64,000 nt of DNA from Lutibacter sp. HS1-25 (lineage in GTDB: Bacteria > Bacteroidota > Bacteroidia > Flavobacteriales > Flavobacteriaceae), in contig NZ_RHLN01000016.1 of assembly GCF_004121075.1 (NCBI RefSeq), positions 1 to 64,000 on the forward strand, read 5' to 3'. This document shows, piece by piece, positions 6,983-16,934 of this stretch; the first letter of the stretch is position 1; every line of letters begins with the position of its first letter. The notes below the pieces were generated by a model, which saw only the letters and a list, made by a program, of their open reading frames with translations, ran no database searches and was not told the DNA's origin. The position numbers were made by a program, and so were the translations under genes.

Positions 6983-8638
6983 ATGAAAAACGCAATACTA
7001 GTTTCATTGTTTTTAACGGTCTTAATTTCTTGTAAAGAACGTAACAATGAAGCCCGAAAACCTATTAAACAAGAATCGAGTGTTGAAAGTCAAAATGATA
7101 TGAAAAAAAATCTCAATAAATACGTTACATTTAAATTAACAGCAGTTGTTAATGTTTTATCAGAAAATGAAAAAAAGATGTTGCCAATTTTAATTGAAGC
7201 TGCTAACAAAATGAATGAATTGTTTTGGTATGAAGCTTATGGCAATAAAGAAGAATTAATGGCAAAAATTTCTGATGAGGAAACCAAGCAATTTGTTGAA
7301 ATAAATTATGGTCCTTGGGACAGATTAAACAACAATACGCCTTTTGTTGAAGGAATAGGAGATAAGCCAAAAGGTGCAAATTATTACCCTTCTAATATTA
7401 CTAAAGATGAGTTTGAGGGTTTTGAAAGCTCAGAAAAAGCTAGTTTGTATACATTTATAAGAAGAAATGACGATGGAAGTTTAAAAACAATTCCTTATCA
7501 CGTTCAGTTTTCAAAACAAGTTAAACAAGTTTCAAATTTACTGCTTGAAGCTGCAAATTTAGCTGAAGATGAAGGTTTAAAAAATTACCTGCAATTGAGA
7601 GCTGCAGCCTTTTTAAACGATCAATACCAAGCCAGTGATTTTGCCTGGATGGATATGAAAACCAATACGTTGGATATTGTTATTGGTCCTATAGAAACTT
7701 ACGAAGATCAATTGTATGGTAACAAAGCTTCACACGAAGCTTATGTTTTAATTAAAGACCAAGTTTGGAGTCAGAAATTAGCCCATTTTGCCAGTTTTTT
7801 ACCTGAATTACAAGAAGGATTGCCTGTAGACGCAGCTTACAAAACAGAAGTTCCGGGAACGGATTCTGATTTAAATGCATACGATGTAGTTTACTATGCG
7901 GGTGATTGTAACGCAGGAAGTAAAACAATTGCTATTAATTTACCAAATGATGAAGAAGTTCAGTTGCAAAAAGGAACTAGAAGGTTACAGTTAAAAAATG
8001 CAATGAAAGCAAAATTCGATAAAATAATGTTGCCAATTTCTGATATTTTAATTGATAGTACGCAACGAAAGTTTGTAAAATTTGATGCTTTTTTTGCCAA
8101 TACAATGTTTCACGAAGTTGCTCACGGATTGGGTATAAAAAATACCATTAACAATAATGGAACAGTAAGAAACTCGTTAAAAGAATTGGCATCTGCTTTG
8201 GAAGAAGGTAAAGCTGATATTTTAGGATTGTATATGGTACAACAGTTGCATAAAAAAGGAGAAATTGATGGCGATATGCGCGATTATATGACCACTTTTA
8301 TGGCGGGTATTTTTCGTTCGGTTCGTTTTGGTGCATCAAGTGCTCACGGAAAAGCAAATATGATTCGTTTTAATTTCTTTAAAGAAAAAGGTGCTTTTAC
8401 TAAAAATGATGATGGTACTTATAAAGTAAATTACGACAAAATGGAAAGCGCTATGAAAGATCTTTCAAATATAATTTTAACACTACAAGGTAATGGAGAT
8501 TATAATGGTGTTGCAAAGTTGGTGGAAGAAAAGGGTGTTATTACTACCAATTTACAAGCAGATTTAGATAAACTAAGCAAAGCCAATATTCCTGTTGATG
8601 TTATTTTTGAACAAGGAATTGGTGTTTTAGGACTTTAA
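6983..8638 (+). CDS. M49-like zinc peptidase lipoprotein (DPP III-related)
   Basis: A 551-residue protein with a lipoprotein signal (LFLTVLISC, lipid-modified C17), so probably membrane-anchored outside the cytoplasm. The zinc motif H377-E-V-A-H381 and the distal E407-E-G-K-A-D resemble the paired HExxxH / EECRAE motifs of family M49 dipeptidyl peptidase III, but the first motif is a five-residue HExxH. A pentapeptide form has been described for DPP III of Caldithrix. Length and the tyrosine- and asparagine-rich substrate region (NAYDVVYYAGDCNAGS) also fit M49. It should remove dipeptides from oligopeptides; actual activity is inferred. A hairpin terminator follows the stop. Confidence 0.75.
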   Translation: MKNAILVSLFLTVLISCKERNNEARKPIKQESSVESQNDMKKNLNKYVTFKLTAVVNVLSENEKKMLPILIEAANKMNELFWYEAYGNKEELMAKISDEETKQFVEINYGPWDRLNNNTPFVEGIGDKPKGANYYPSNITKDEFEGFESSEKASLYTFIRRNDDGSLKTIPYHVQFSKQVKQVSNLLLEAANLAEDEGLKNYLQLRAAAFLNDQYQASDFAWMDMKTNTLDIVIGPIETYEDQLYGNKASHEAYVLIKDQVWSQKLAHFASFLPELQEGLPVDAAYKTEVPGTDSDLNAYDVVYYAGDCNAGSKTIAINLPNDEEVQLQKGTRRLQLKNAMKAKFDKIMLPISDILIDSTQRKFVKFDAFFANTMFHEVAHGLGIKNTINNNGTVRNSLKELASALEEGKADILGLYMVQQLHKKGEIDGDMRDYMTTFMAGIFRSVRFGASSAHGKANMIRFNFFKEKGAFTKNDDGTYKVNYDKMESAMKDLSNIILTLQGNGDYNGVAKLVEEKGVITTNLQADLDKLSKANIPVDVIFEQGIGVLGL

Positions 8639-8653
8639 TATACAAAAATAAAC

Positions 8654-8693
8654 AAAGATCCTAATTGACGGTAAAACGTTGTTTAGGATCTTT
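8654..8693 (+). terminator. Intrinsic terminator after the M49-like gene
   Basis: Inverted repeat AAAGATCCTAA / TTAGGATCTTT (11-bp arms, 18-base loop), 15 bases after the stop, followed by a short T run. Confidence 0.75.
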
Positions 8694-8828
8694 ATAATTA
8701 CAATATTTTAGCAATATTTGTAATTAAAAGTTAATAGAGAAATTGATTTAACAAATTAAATAAGATTATTATTAATGAAATTGTTGGATAACACATTTTA
8801 TTGTATTTTTAACTTATTGAAAATAAAT

Positions 8829-9296
8829 ATGATTAAACAATTTTTCATTCTTTTTATTTGTTCACAAATAATCTTGTCTTGCTCATTTTTAGAAGATAGA
8901 ACCAAGCAAGTGCAACAAGTAGACACTATCGTTGATTTTAATTCGATAGATGCTTTTCCGTTGTTCCCAAATTGTGATGAATTTCCTTCTCGTGAAAAAC
9001 AGCAAAATTGTTTTCAAATTGAGATGGTACAACATATTTACGCATCATTAAAGGAATATTCTTTAAACGCAACAGAAGTTGTAAATGATACCGTATTTGT
9101 AAAATTAATTGTGGACGCACAAGGCAAAACTAGCTTATCTGCAATTGAGATATCTCAAAAAACAAAACAGTTATTGCCAGAGTTTGATAGTATTTTAAAG
9201 GTAAGTTTGCAAAATTTACCCAAATTACAACCGGCAATTAAACGAAATATGCCGGTTGCAACAGAGTTTACTTTACCAATTATTTTAATAAATTAA
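8829..9296 (+). CDS. Lipoprotein with TonB C-terminal-like domain
   Basis: I place the start at the ATG at 8829, giving 155 residues, because it yields a clean lipoprotein signal ([18 protein letters not shown]); an ATG at 8775 would add 18 residues in front of it. The mature part has a PLFPNCDEF segment with paired cysteines (also QQNCF). It ends with a TonB_C-like region: [14 protein letters not shown], an LP-x2-QPA segment and a final beta strand. That arrangement is common in Bacteroidetes 'energy transducer TonB' relatives, but the transmembrane and proline-rich parts are missing, so it is unlikely to power receptors. Role unknown. Its stop overlaps the stop of convergent obg by 4 bases. 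Confidence 0.65.
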   Translation: MIKQFFILFICSQIILSCSFLEDRTKQVQQVDTIVDFNSIDAFPLFPNCDEFPSREKQQNCFQIEMVQHIYASLKEYSLNATEVVNDTVFVKLIVDAQGKTSLSAIEISQKTKQLLPEFDSILKVSLQNLPKLQPAIKRNMPVATEFTLPIILIN

Positions 9297-10291
9297 GCAT
9301 CCTGATTTAACATTTTCCAAAGCATGTCTTTCAATTCTGTAAGACCTTGGTTTGCTACTGATGATATAAAAGTAGTTTCTATACCATTTGGAAGCTCTTT
9401 TTTAATTTCAGCTTTTAATTCATCATCTAACATATCAGATTTTGAAATGGCTAATAACCTATTTTTATCCAACAATTCAGGATTGTGAAGTTTTAATTCA
9501 TTTAATAAAATATTGTATTCATTTTTAATGTCTTCAGAATCCGCCGGGATTAAAAACAATAAGGTAGAATTTCTTTCGATATGTCTTAAAAAACGATGTC
9601 CTAAACCTTTACCTTCAGCAGCACCTTCAATAATTCCAGGAATATCAGCAATTACAAAAGTTTGATAATCACGATATTCTACAATACCTAAATTTGGTTT
9701 TAAAGTTGTAAAAGCATAATCGGCAATTTTTGGTTTTGCTGAAGTTAATACCGAAAGTAAGGTTGATTTACCTGCATTTGGAAATCCAACCAAACCTACA
9801 TCGGCCAGTACTTTTAACTCTAATTGAAACCACCCATCTTGTGCATCAACACCAGGTTGTGCATATCTAGGTGTTTGGTTTGTAGATGTTTTAAAATGCC
9901 AGTTTCCACGACCACCCATACCACCTTCTAACAAAATTTGTTCAGTGTTTTCAGTAGTAATTTCAAAAAGAATTTCTTGGGTTTCACCGTCTCTAATAAT
10001 AGTCCCTAAAGGCACATCAATATAAACATCTTCACCATCCTTACCGGTACTGCGTTGTTTACTACCATCACCACCATGTTCGGCTCTAAAATGCTTTTTA
10101 AATTTCAAAGGATACAATGTCCACATATTTTTATTTCCGCGAACAATAACGTGACCTCCACGTCCTCCATCACCACCATCTGGACCACCTTTATCAATGT
10201 ATTTTTCACGATGTAAATGCATAGATCCACGTCCTCCTTTACCAGAGTTTGCGTAAATCTTTACATAGTCTACAAAATTTCCTTCAGTCAT
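9293..10291 (-). CDS. obg: GTPase Obg (CgtA)
   Basis: A 332-residue GTPase essential in most bacteria, involved in 50S ribosome assembly and stress control. The glycine-rich Obg fold fills the first ~155 residues ([31 protein letters not shown]). The G domain follows with GFPNAGKST (G1), DIPGIIEGA (G3) and ISKSDM in the G4 position. There is no extra C-terminal OCT domain, as usual for Bacteroidetes. It lies 81 bases downstream of the hpt-adk fusion on the same strand and is probably in the same transcript. Confidence 0.97.
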   Translation of the reverse strand: MTEGNFVDYVKIYANSGKGGRGSMHLHREKYIDKGGPDGGDGGRGGHVIVRGNKNMWTLYPLKFKKHFRAEHGGDGSKQRSTGKDGEDVYIDVPLGTIIRDGETQEILFEITTENTEQILLEGGMGGRGNWHFKTSTNQTPRYAQPGVDAQDGWFQLELKVLADVGLVGFPNAGKSTLLSVLTSAKPKIADYAFTTLKPNLGIVEYRDYQTFVIADIPGIIEGAAEGKGLGHRFLRHIERNSTLLFLIPADSEDIKNEYNILLNELKLHNPELLDKNRLLAISKSDMLDDELKAEIKKELPNGIETTFISSVANQGLTELKDMLWKMLNQDA

Positions 10292-10372
10292 TTTAGTTTT
10301 TAATTCGTGTTAAGCACAAATCATGTAATATAATTATAATAGAGACTTAGCTCTTTAAAAATTTAGAAACTA

Positions 10373-11491
10373 TTAAAGTTTGTCAAATACCTGACAAAGA
10401 TTTTCAGTAATTTCTGAAATTGATCCAACCCCATTTACAGCAAAATATTTGTTTTGAGCTTGGTAATAATCTTTTAAAATAGCAGTTTTAGTATTGTATT
10501 CATTAAAACGATTACGTATTTTACTTTCGTCTTGGTCATCAGCACGTCCGCTCACTTTTCCACGACCTAATAAACGTTCAACCAATAAATCTTCAGGAAC
10601 TTCTAAAGCAACCATACCATTTATACCTTCACCTTTTTCTTCTAAAAAGGCATCCAAAGCTTTTGCTTGAGATTCTGTTCTAGGAAAACCGTCAAAAATA
10701 AATCCTTTAGCATCAGGATTTTTTTCAACTTCAGCTTTTAACATATCAATAGTCACTTCATCAGGTACTAAATCGCCATTATCCATGTACGATTTTGCTA
10801 ATAAACCTAGTTCAGTTTCATTTTTAATGTTGTATCTAAAAACATCACCTGTAGAGATGTGTTTTAAGTTGTACTTTTCTTTTAATACATCTGCTTGTGT
10901 TCCTTTTCCAGCACCTGGAGGGCCAAACAATACAATGTTTTTCATATTTTGTTCTTTTGTAAGTTGATAAATGCTTTCTAAATTTCTTCCTATTCCATCG
11001 TAATCCAAGCCGTATCCGACAATAAATTTATCTGGAATAGAAAGTCCTATATAATCTATAGGAAGTTCTTTTTTAAATACATCGGGTTTAAAAAATAAGG
11101 TTGCAATTTTAAGTTGCTTTAGGTTTTTGTTTTCAAAAATTTTATAAATTTCTTGAAGTGTATTACCAGTATCAATAATATCTTCTAAAATTACAACAGT
11201 TCGTCCTTCAAGATTTTCATTAATACCTACAAGTTGTTTAATTGCTCCTGTTGAGTTTGTACCTTCATAAGATGCTAATTTAACAAATGAAACTTCACAA
11301 TTTGCGTGGTATTTTTTTACAAAATCGGCTACAAACATAAAAGATCCATTTAATATACCTATAAATAGCGGTGTATCTTCGTCTTTTAAATCTTCTGAAA
11401 TTTGATTTACCAAATTTTTTATGGTTTCGTCAATTTTTTGTGCCGAAATATATGATTTGAAATATTTGTCGTGTAATTTAATAATACTCAT
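10373..11491 (-). CDS. Fused hypoxanthine phosphoribosyltransferase / adenylate kinase
   Basis: One uninterrupted frame encodes two purine enzymes. The start is the ATG at 11491 (MSIIKLHDKYF, 372 residues); an upstream in-frame TTG at 11509 lies inside the -7 box. Residues ~1-175 are HPRT, with the PRPP loop VVILEDIIDTGNTL and the FVGYGLDYDGIGRNL segment; it makes IMP and GMP from free bases. Residues ~182-372 are a short-form adenylate kinase: GPPGAGKGTQ P-loop, STGDVFR, FDGFPRTESQA and GRADD. Both halves look catalytically complete. Fusions of this kind occur in flavobacteria, to my memory. The likely benefit is coordinated nucleotide salvage. Confidence 0.93.
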   Translation of the reverse strand: MSIIKLHDKYFKSYISAQKIDETIKNLVNQISEDLKDEDTPLFIGILNGSFMFVADFVKKYHANCEVSFVKLASYEGTNSTGAIKQLVGINENLEGRTVVILEDIIDTGNTLQEIYKIFENKNLKQLKIATLFFKPDVFKKELPIDYIGLSIPDKFIVGYGLDYDGIGRNLESIYQLTKEQNMKNIVLFGPPGAGKGTQADVLKEKYNLKHISTGDVFRYNIKNETELGLLAKSYMDNGDLVPDEVTIDMLKAEVEKNPDAKGFIFDGFPRTESQAKALDAFLEEKGEGINGMVALEVPEDLLVERLLGRGKVSGRADDQDESKIRNRFNEYNTKTAILKDYYQAQNKYFAVNGVGSISEITENLCQVFDKL

Positions 11492-11506
11492 ACTGTTATT
11501 TTGTTG

Positions 11507-11514
11507 CAAATTTA
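11507..11514 (-). promoter_or_regulatory. -7 box TAAATTTG of hpt-adk
   Basis: Perfect TAnnTTTG on the minus strand, 15 bases upstream of the ATG at 11491; it overlaps the alternative TTG start and so supports the shorter protein. Confidence 0.65.
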
Positions 11515-11570
11515 CTAATCAATAACTAAAATTGATTTAATTTTTAATTTATTTCTTAATTTGAAATACA

Positions 11571-11599
11571 AAAACCGTTTTGAAACTCAAAACGGTTTT
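11571..11599 (-). terminator. Intrinsic terminator of secDF
   Basis: Perfect inverted repeat AAAACCGTTTT / AAAACGGTTTT with a 7-base loop, 22 bases past the secDF stop, followed by T on the minus strand. Confidence 0.85.
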
Positions 11600-11621
11600 G
11601 TAATATAACTTTTAAAAATAG

Positions 11622-14600
11622 TTATTTTTTCTTTTTATCGGATTTTTCTTTAACTGTATCAAAAAGAACAGGAGAAGCAATAAACCAAGATGAGTAAGTT
11701 CCAACACCAATACCTACAATTAATGCAAACATAAATCCTTTAATTGAATCACCTCCAAATAAGAAAATTGCAATTAACACCAATAATGTAGTAAGTGATG
11801 TGTTAATAGTTCTACCCATTGTACTATTTAAACCAGTATTGATCACTTTTGCAAATGGCCAAGAACTATGTGTTTTTGAAAATTCACGGATTCTATCAAA
11901 TACAATTACCGTATCGTTTATAGAATATCCAAGTACTGTTAATATGGCGGCAATAAATGATTGTCCGATTTCCATATCAAAAGGTAAAATTTTATAGAAC
12001 AATGAGAATACACCAAATACAATTAATACATCATGGAATAATGCAACAATAGCACCTAAACTGTATTGCCATTTTCTGAATCGTAATAAGATATATAAGA
12101 AAATTACAATTAACGATCCTAAAATTGCCCATCCTGCTGCAGATTTAATATCATCAGCAATGGTTGGTTCAACTTTAATAGATTGCATGATACCAACAGT
12201 TTTAGCACCATCGTAACCAGGTTTAAATTCTTCAAATGTTAAAGTTGAAGGGTTGTATTGTTTCAATCCGTTATAAAGTAATTCTTGAACTTCATCATCA
12301 ATATGATTTCCTTCTTCTTCAATTTTGTATTTAGTCGTTATTTTTAACTGACTAGCTTCACCATAAGTTTTTACTTCAGGAGCGTCTCCAAAAACATTTT
12401 TCAATTCAGCAGCAACATCTGTCGCTTTCATTGTTTGATCAAACTTAACAACATAAGATCTACCTCCAACAAAATCAACACCGTAATTTAATCCGTTTGT
12501 AAATAATGAAACAATAGAAATTGTGATAAATGTTGCAGAAATTACATAAGCGATTTTTCTAAATTTCAAGAAATCGACATTGATTTTTGTAAACCAATTT
12601 TTTGTAATATCTGTATTGAAAGTGAATTTTTTTCCTTTAGCAGCATAAGCATCAACCAATAAACGAGTGATAAAAATAGCTGTGAATAAAGAAGTAATAA
12701 TACCTACAATAAATGTATAAGCAAATCCTTTTACAGGTCCTGTTCCAAATACATATAAAATAACACCTGTTAATAATGAAGTAACGTTGGCATCTAAAAT
12801 AGCAGAAAATGCACCGTCGTAACTAAATCCATATTCAATAGCTGCTTTTAATCCTTTACCATTATTTAGTTCTTCTTTAATTCTTTCGTAAATAATTACG
12901 TTGGCATCAACCGCCATACCTATTGTAAGGATAATACCTGCAATACCAGGAAGTGTAAGTACAGCCCCAAATGCGGTTAAAATTCCGAAAATAAATAATA
13001 AGTTTACTAGTAAAGCAATATCGGCCATAACACCTGCTTTTCCATAGTAAAAAATCATCCAAATAAATACAATTAACAATGCCAAGACAAACGAGTACAT
13101 ACTGCTATCAATAGCTTGTTGACCTAATGATGGTCCAACAACTTCAGACTGAATAATATGTGCAGCAGCAGGTAATTTACCAGCTTTTAAAACGTTTGCT
13201 ATATCTTGAGCTTCAACAACAGTCATACTTCCACCAGAAATTGAAGTTCTACCAGTTGTAATTGCAGTGTTAACAGAAGGTGCAGTATAAACATAATCAT
13301 CTAAAACAACAGCTACAAATTTACCAACATTTTCAGTGGTCATTTTACCCCATTGTTTAGAACCTGTAGCATTCATAGTCATACTAACTTCAGGTTTTCC
13401 TGTTTGTCCGTATTCTTGACTTGCATCATCAATTACATCACCTTCAATAGGTGCTACATCTTCTCTATTAGATTTTATAGCATATAATTGAACTAATTGA
13501 GTATCTTCATTAGTAGCAGTTAATTTTGCAGTAAATGGCTTTGCATCCCATAAAAATTTAGTGTATTTCATTTCAGATGAAAGCAATGCTCTAACTTCTT
13601 TTAAAGCTAAATATTTATTAACTTTAGCTGTATCTGAAACTTTTGCAGTTGCAACAACTGATGAAATTTGGTTTTGATCTTGAGGAATACTTGGAGATAA
13701 AACAGTAAATAAATTATTGGTTTGTTTTACTGCTAAAGAATCAGATACTTCACCTAACAAATCGTTTAATTCATCTTTTACAGCTGTTGAATCAGTTTCA
13801 GAAGCATTGTTTTCTAATGCTAATATATTTTCTACAACACCATTTGCCTGATAAAAGAAAGTTGCAGTTTCTTGGTTTGAATAAACTTCCCAAAATTGTA
13901 ATTCTGCAGTACTTTGCAATAAGTTTTTAACACGGTCAATATCTTTAGCACCTGGTAATTCAATTAAAATACGACCAGAGTTTCCAATACGTTGAATGTT
14001 TGGTTGTGTTACACCAAATTTATCGATACGACTACGTAATACTTCAAAAGCAGTGTTAATAGATCCTGAAATTTCTTCTTCAATAATTGGTTTAACTTCT
14101 TCATCAGAAAGTTTAAAATTAATCTTTTCTCTTAAAGATTTGTTTCCAAAAATACTAGGATCACTTAATTTTACAGTACCGTTACTTAACTTTTTAAATT
14201 CGTTAAAAAACAAGTCTAAAAAGTTTTTATCACTATTTTTTTGAGCCTCACTAGCTTTTGCCAATGCTTCATTAAATATAGGATTTTTAGAGTCGTTTGA
14301 TAAACCAACTAAGATATCTTTTACAGATACTTGTAAAATAGCATTGATACCTCCTTTAAGGTCTAATCCTAAATTTAACTCTTTGTCTTTAATATCACTG
14401 TAACTAAATTGTGCAAATCCTAAATCAATAACAGGTTTGTTTGCAACAGAGTCTAAATAAACTCTTTCTAAATTTGCTATTTCTTTACTTTCTTCAGCTC
14501 TAGCTATAGCATATTCATTTGCTTTATTTTCTACATTTTTTGTAAAAAAGGTGAATGATAATTGATAGACACTTACTAATCCAAATAAAATAGCGAATAA

Positions 14601-14624
14601 TTTTATTAATCCTTTATTCTGCAT
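11622..14624 (-). CDS. secDF: Protein translocase subunit SecDF (fused)
   Basis: A 1000-residue inner-membrane protein joining SecD and SecF, which use the proton gradient to help SecYEG export proteins. The SecD half has an N-terminal membrane anchor, the D1 motif LNLGLDLKGGINAILQV, a large periplasmic region and the conserved GMAVDANVIIYERI in the membrane. The SecF half starts near residue 690 and contains YGVDFVGGRSYVVKF, an RFRKW segment and YSINDTVIVFDRIRE. The lysine-rich C-terminus (KEKSDKKKK) is cytoplasmic. The gene stands alone with its own -7 box and terminator. Fused SecDF is the standard form in Bacteroidetes. Confidence 0.97.
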   Translation of the reverse strand: MQNKGLIKLFAILFGLVSVYQLSFTFFTKNVENKANEYAIARAEESKEIANLERVYLDSVANKPVIDLGFAQFSYSDIKDKELNLGLDLKGGINAILQVSVKDILVGLSNDSKNPIFNEALAKASEAQKNSDKNFLDLFFNEFKKLSNGTVKLSDPSIFGNKSLREKINFKLSDEEVKPIIEEEISGSINTAFEVLRSRIDKFGVTQPNIQRIGNSGRILIELPGAKDIDRVKNLLQSTAELQFWEVYSNQETATFFYQANGVVENILALENNASETDSTAVKDELNDLLGEVSDSLAVKQTNNLFTVLSPSIPQDQNQISSVVATAKVSDTAKVNKYLALKEVRALLSSEMKYTKFLWDAKPFTAKLTATNEDTQLVQLYAIKSNREDVAPIEGDVIDDASQEYGQTGKPEVSMTMNATGSKQWGKMTTENVGKFVAVVLDDYVYTAPSVNTAITTGRTSISGGSMTVVEAQDIANVLKAGKLPAAAHIIQSEVVGPSLGQQAIDSSMYSFVLALLIVFIWMIFYYGKAGVMADIALLVNLLFIFGILTAFGAVLTLPGIAGIILTIGMAVDANVIIYERIKEELNNGKGLKAAIEYGFSYDGAFSAILDANVTSLLTGVILYVFGTGPVKGFAYTFIVGIITSLFTAIFITRLLVDAYAAKGKKFTFNTDITKNWFTKINVDFLKFRKIAYVISATFITISIVSLFTNGLNYGVDFVGGRSYVVKFDQTMKATDVAAELKNVFGDAPEVKTYGEASQLKITTKYKIEEEGNHIDDEVQELLYNGLKQYNPSTLTFEEFKPGYDGAKTVGIMQSIKVEPTIADDIKSAAGWAILGSLIVIFLYILLRFRKWQYSLGAIVALFHDVLIVFGVFSLFYKILPFDMEIGQSFIAAILTVLGYSINDTVIVFDRIREFSKTHSSWPFAKVINTGLNSTMGRTINTSLTTLLVLIAIFLFGGDSIKGFMFALIVGIGVGTYSSWFIASPVLFDTVKEKSDKKKK

Positions 14625-14665
14625 GTTAAATTATTTTAATATAAAATTCTTTTGTAATAAACGTG

Positions 14666-14673
14666 CAAATATA
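14666..14673 (-). promoter_or_regulatory. -7 box TATATTTG of secDF
   Basis: Perfect TAnnTTTG on the minus strand, 41 bases upstream of the secDF start. Confidence 0.65.
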
Positions 14674-14794
14674 TAATTTCAAATAGGAACTGACAATTCT
14701 TTTTTTCTTTATTTATTTTTTATATGTGGTTATCTAAAATTAGGGGGTTCCATATTTTGAATTTTGTATATTTAGCCCCTAAATTTTATCAAGA

Positions 14795-16471
14795 ATGAAT
14801 TATTTATCGGACATAGAAATTGCTCAACATAAAAAATTGGTACATATAAAGCATATTGCTGAAAAATTAGGTATTGATGAGGATGATTTGGAAATGTTTG
14901 GTAAGTACAAAGCCAAGCTACCACTTGATTTAATTGACGAGGAAAAAATAAAAAAAAACAACCTTATTTTGGTTACTGCAATAACACCAACTCCTGCAGG
15001 AGAAGGTAAAACCACTGTTTCTATTGGCTTAACAGAAGGATTAAATAAAATAGGTAAACAAGCTACGGTTGTTTTAAGAGAACCGTCTTTAGGTCCTGTA
15101 TTTGGTATTAAAGGTGGTGCTGCAGGTGGTGGTTACTCTCAAGTAGTTCCTATGGAAGATATCAATCTTCATTTTACAGGTGATTTTAATGCTGTTGAAA
15201 AAGCAAATAATTTATTGGCTGCTTTAATAGATAATAATTTACAAAGTCAGTGTTGTAATATTGGGTTAGACCCAAGAACCATTCTTTGGAAACGTGTAAT
15301 TGATATGAATGATAGATCTCTTAGAAAAATCACCATTGGTTTAGGAGGTACATCAAACGGAATACCGCGTGAAGATGGTTTTAATATTACACCTGCATCT
15401 GAGGTTATGGCTATTTTGTGTATGGCAACAGATTTTGAAGATTTAAAAAGTAGATTAGGCGATATTTTAGTGGGTTTTACATTTGATAAAAAACCTGTTT
15501 TTGCAAGAGATTTAAAGGCTGAAAATGCCATGGCTATTTTATTAAAACATGCTATTCAACCTAACTTGGTACAAACCTTAGAAGAAAATCCAGCAATTAT
15601 ACATGGTGGTCCATTTGCAAATATAGCGCAAGGTACCAATACCATAATTGCAACTAAAATGGGCTTGTCACTTTCTAATTATGTGGTTACTGAAGCTGGT
15701 TTTGGTGCAGATTTGGGTGCCGAGAAATTTTTAAATATCAAATGTGTTGCTGCTGGTTTAAATCCAAAATGTGTTGTTTTGGTTGCTACAATTAGGGCTT
15801 TACGTCATCATGGAGGTGCTAATAACGAAGAAATAAACATTCCTAATGTTGCCAATGTTGCAATTGGTTTTAGCAATTTAGAAAAACATATTGAAAATAT
15901 TAGAAAATTTAATATAGAGCCTGTTGTTGCTATAAATACGTTTGATAGTGATACTATAGAGGAAACTAATTTTATTATAAATAAGTGTAAATCAATTGGC
16001 GTAAAAGCAGTTGTGTCCGAAAATTGGGCAAAAGGTGGTGAAGGCACCATAGCATTGGCAAATGCAGTGGTTAATATTGTAGAGTCTAATCAATCTACTT
16101 TTAAACCTTTGTACGATTGGAATATGCCTGTTAAACAAAAAATTGAAATTATTGCAAAAGAAATTTATGGAGCAGACAGTGTAGATTTCGATAAAAAAGC
16201 AAAATTAAATTTAAAGCGTATAGAAAGTTTGGGCTTTAACGATTTTGCAATTTGTATGGCTAAAACGCAAAAATCTTTTTCAGATAACGAATATTTAAGA
16301 GGTAGACCTGAAGGTTTTGTGGTTACTGTTAGAGAAATTGAAATTGCTGCAGGAGCACGATTTATTATCCCTATTTTAGGGCAAATGATGCGTATGCCTG
16401 GTTTGCCAAACAATCCAGCTTCTGAAGGAATGACTATCGATGAAAATGGTGTTGTTGCAGGTTTGTCTTAA
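14795..16471 (+). CDS. fhs: Formate--tetrahydrofolate ligase
   Basis: A 558-residue cytoplasmic enzyme that joins formate to tetrahydrofolate using ATP, feeding 10-formyl-THF to purine and initiator-tRNA synthesis. Family motifs are TPTPAGEGKTTVSIGL (P-loop), REPSLGPVFGIKGGAAGGG, NLHFTGDFNAVEKANN and GAGARFIIP-like text near the end (AAGARFIIPILGQMMRMPGLP). Length matches the usual ~555 residues. The upstream region shows TATATTTA, one base off the -7 consensus. A GNAT gene follows 36 bases later and may share the transcript. Confidence 0.97.
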   Translation: MNYLSDIEIAQHKKLVHIKHIAEKLGIDEDDLEMFGKYKAKLPLDLIDEEKIKKNNLILVTAITPTPAGEGKTTVSIGLTEGLNKIGKQATVVLREPSLGPVFGIKGGAAGGGYSQVVPMEDINLHFTGDFNAVEKANNLLAALIDNNLQSQCCNIGLDPRTILWKRVIDMNDRSLRKITIGLGGTSNGIPREDGFNITPASEVMAILCMATDFEDLKSRLGDILVGFTFDKKPVFARDLKAENAMAILLKHAIQPNLVQTLEENPAIIHGGPFANIAQGTNTIIATKMGLSLSNYVVTEAGFGADLGAEKFLNIKCVAAGLNPKCVVLVATIRALRHHGGANNEEINIPNVANVAIGFSNLEKHIENIRKFNIEPVVAINTFDSDTIEETNFIINKCKSIGVKAVVSENWAKGGEGTIALANAVVNIVESNQSTFKPLYDWNMPVKQKIEIIAKEIYGADSVDFDKKAKLNLKRIESLGFNDFAICMAKTQKSFSDNEYLRGRPEGFVVTVREIEIAAGARFIIPILGQMMRMPGLPNNPASEGMTIDENGVVAGLS

Positions 16472-16507
16472 GTATTTATTTTAAGTTTACCTTCAATTTA
16501 TAAAAAA

Positions 16508-16915
16508 ATGATTGCATATCAAGTCGAAAATAATATTTCAGCAAGTGAGTTTAAACAATTACTTGTAAAATCTACTCTTGGAGAAAGAAGACCAATTGAT
16601 GATTTTGAAAGAATTAAAGAAATGGTTAAAAATGCCAATCTCATTATTACAGCTAGAGATGGCATTAAATTGGTTGGTATAGCAAGGTCAATTACAGATT
16701 TTGTTTATTGTACCTACCTTTCTGATTTGGCTGTAGATAATCAATATCAAAAGCAAGGTATTGGAAAAGAGTTAATCAGATTTACAAAAAATCAAACTCC
16801 AAATGCAACGCTTATATTGTTGGCGGCTCCAAAAGCTGTAGATTATTATCCGCACATTGGTATGAAAAATCACAATGCTTGTTTTTTGCTAAAAGACAAA
16901 AACCATTTAAAATAA
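16508..16915 (+). CDS. GNAT family N-acetyltransferase
   Basis: A 135-residue single-domain acetyltransferase. The acetyl-CoA loop is DNQYQKQGIGKELI (Q/RxxGxG/A type), preceded by the beta-4 strand YLSDLAVD. The C-terminus has the usual AAPKAVDYYPHIGMKNH segment, where a tyrosine could serve as general acid. The substrate cannot be told from sequence. It follows fhs by 36 bases on the same strand. Confidence 0.85.
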   Translation: MIAYQVENNISASEFKQLLVKSTLGERRPIDDFERIKEMVKNANLIITARDGIKLVGIARSITDFVYCTYLSDLAVDNQYQKQGIGKELIRFTKNQTPNATLILLAAPKAVDYYPHIGMKNHNACFLLKDKNHLK

Positions 16916-16934
16916 ATGTATACCAACGTTCATA

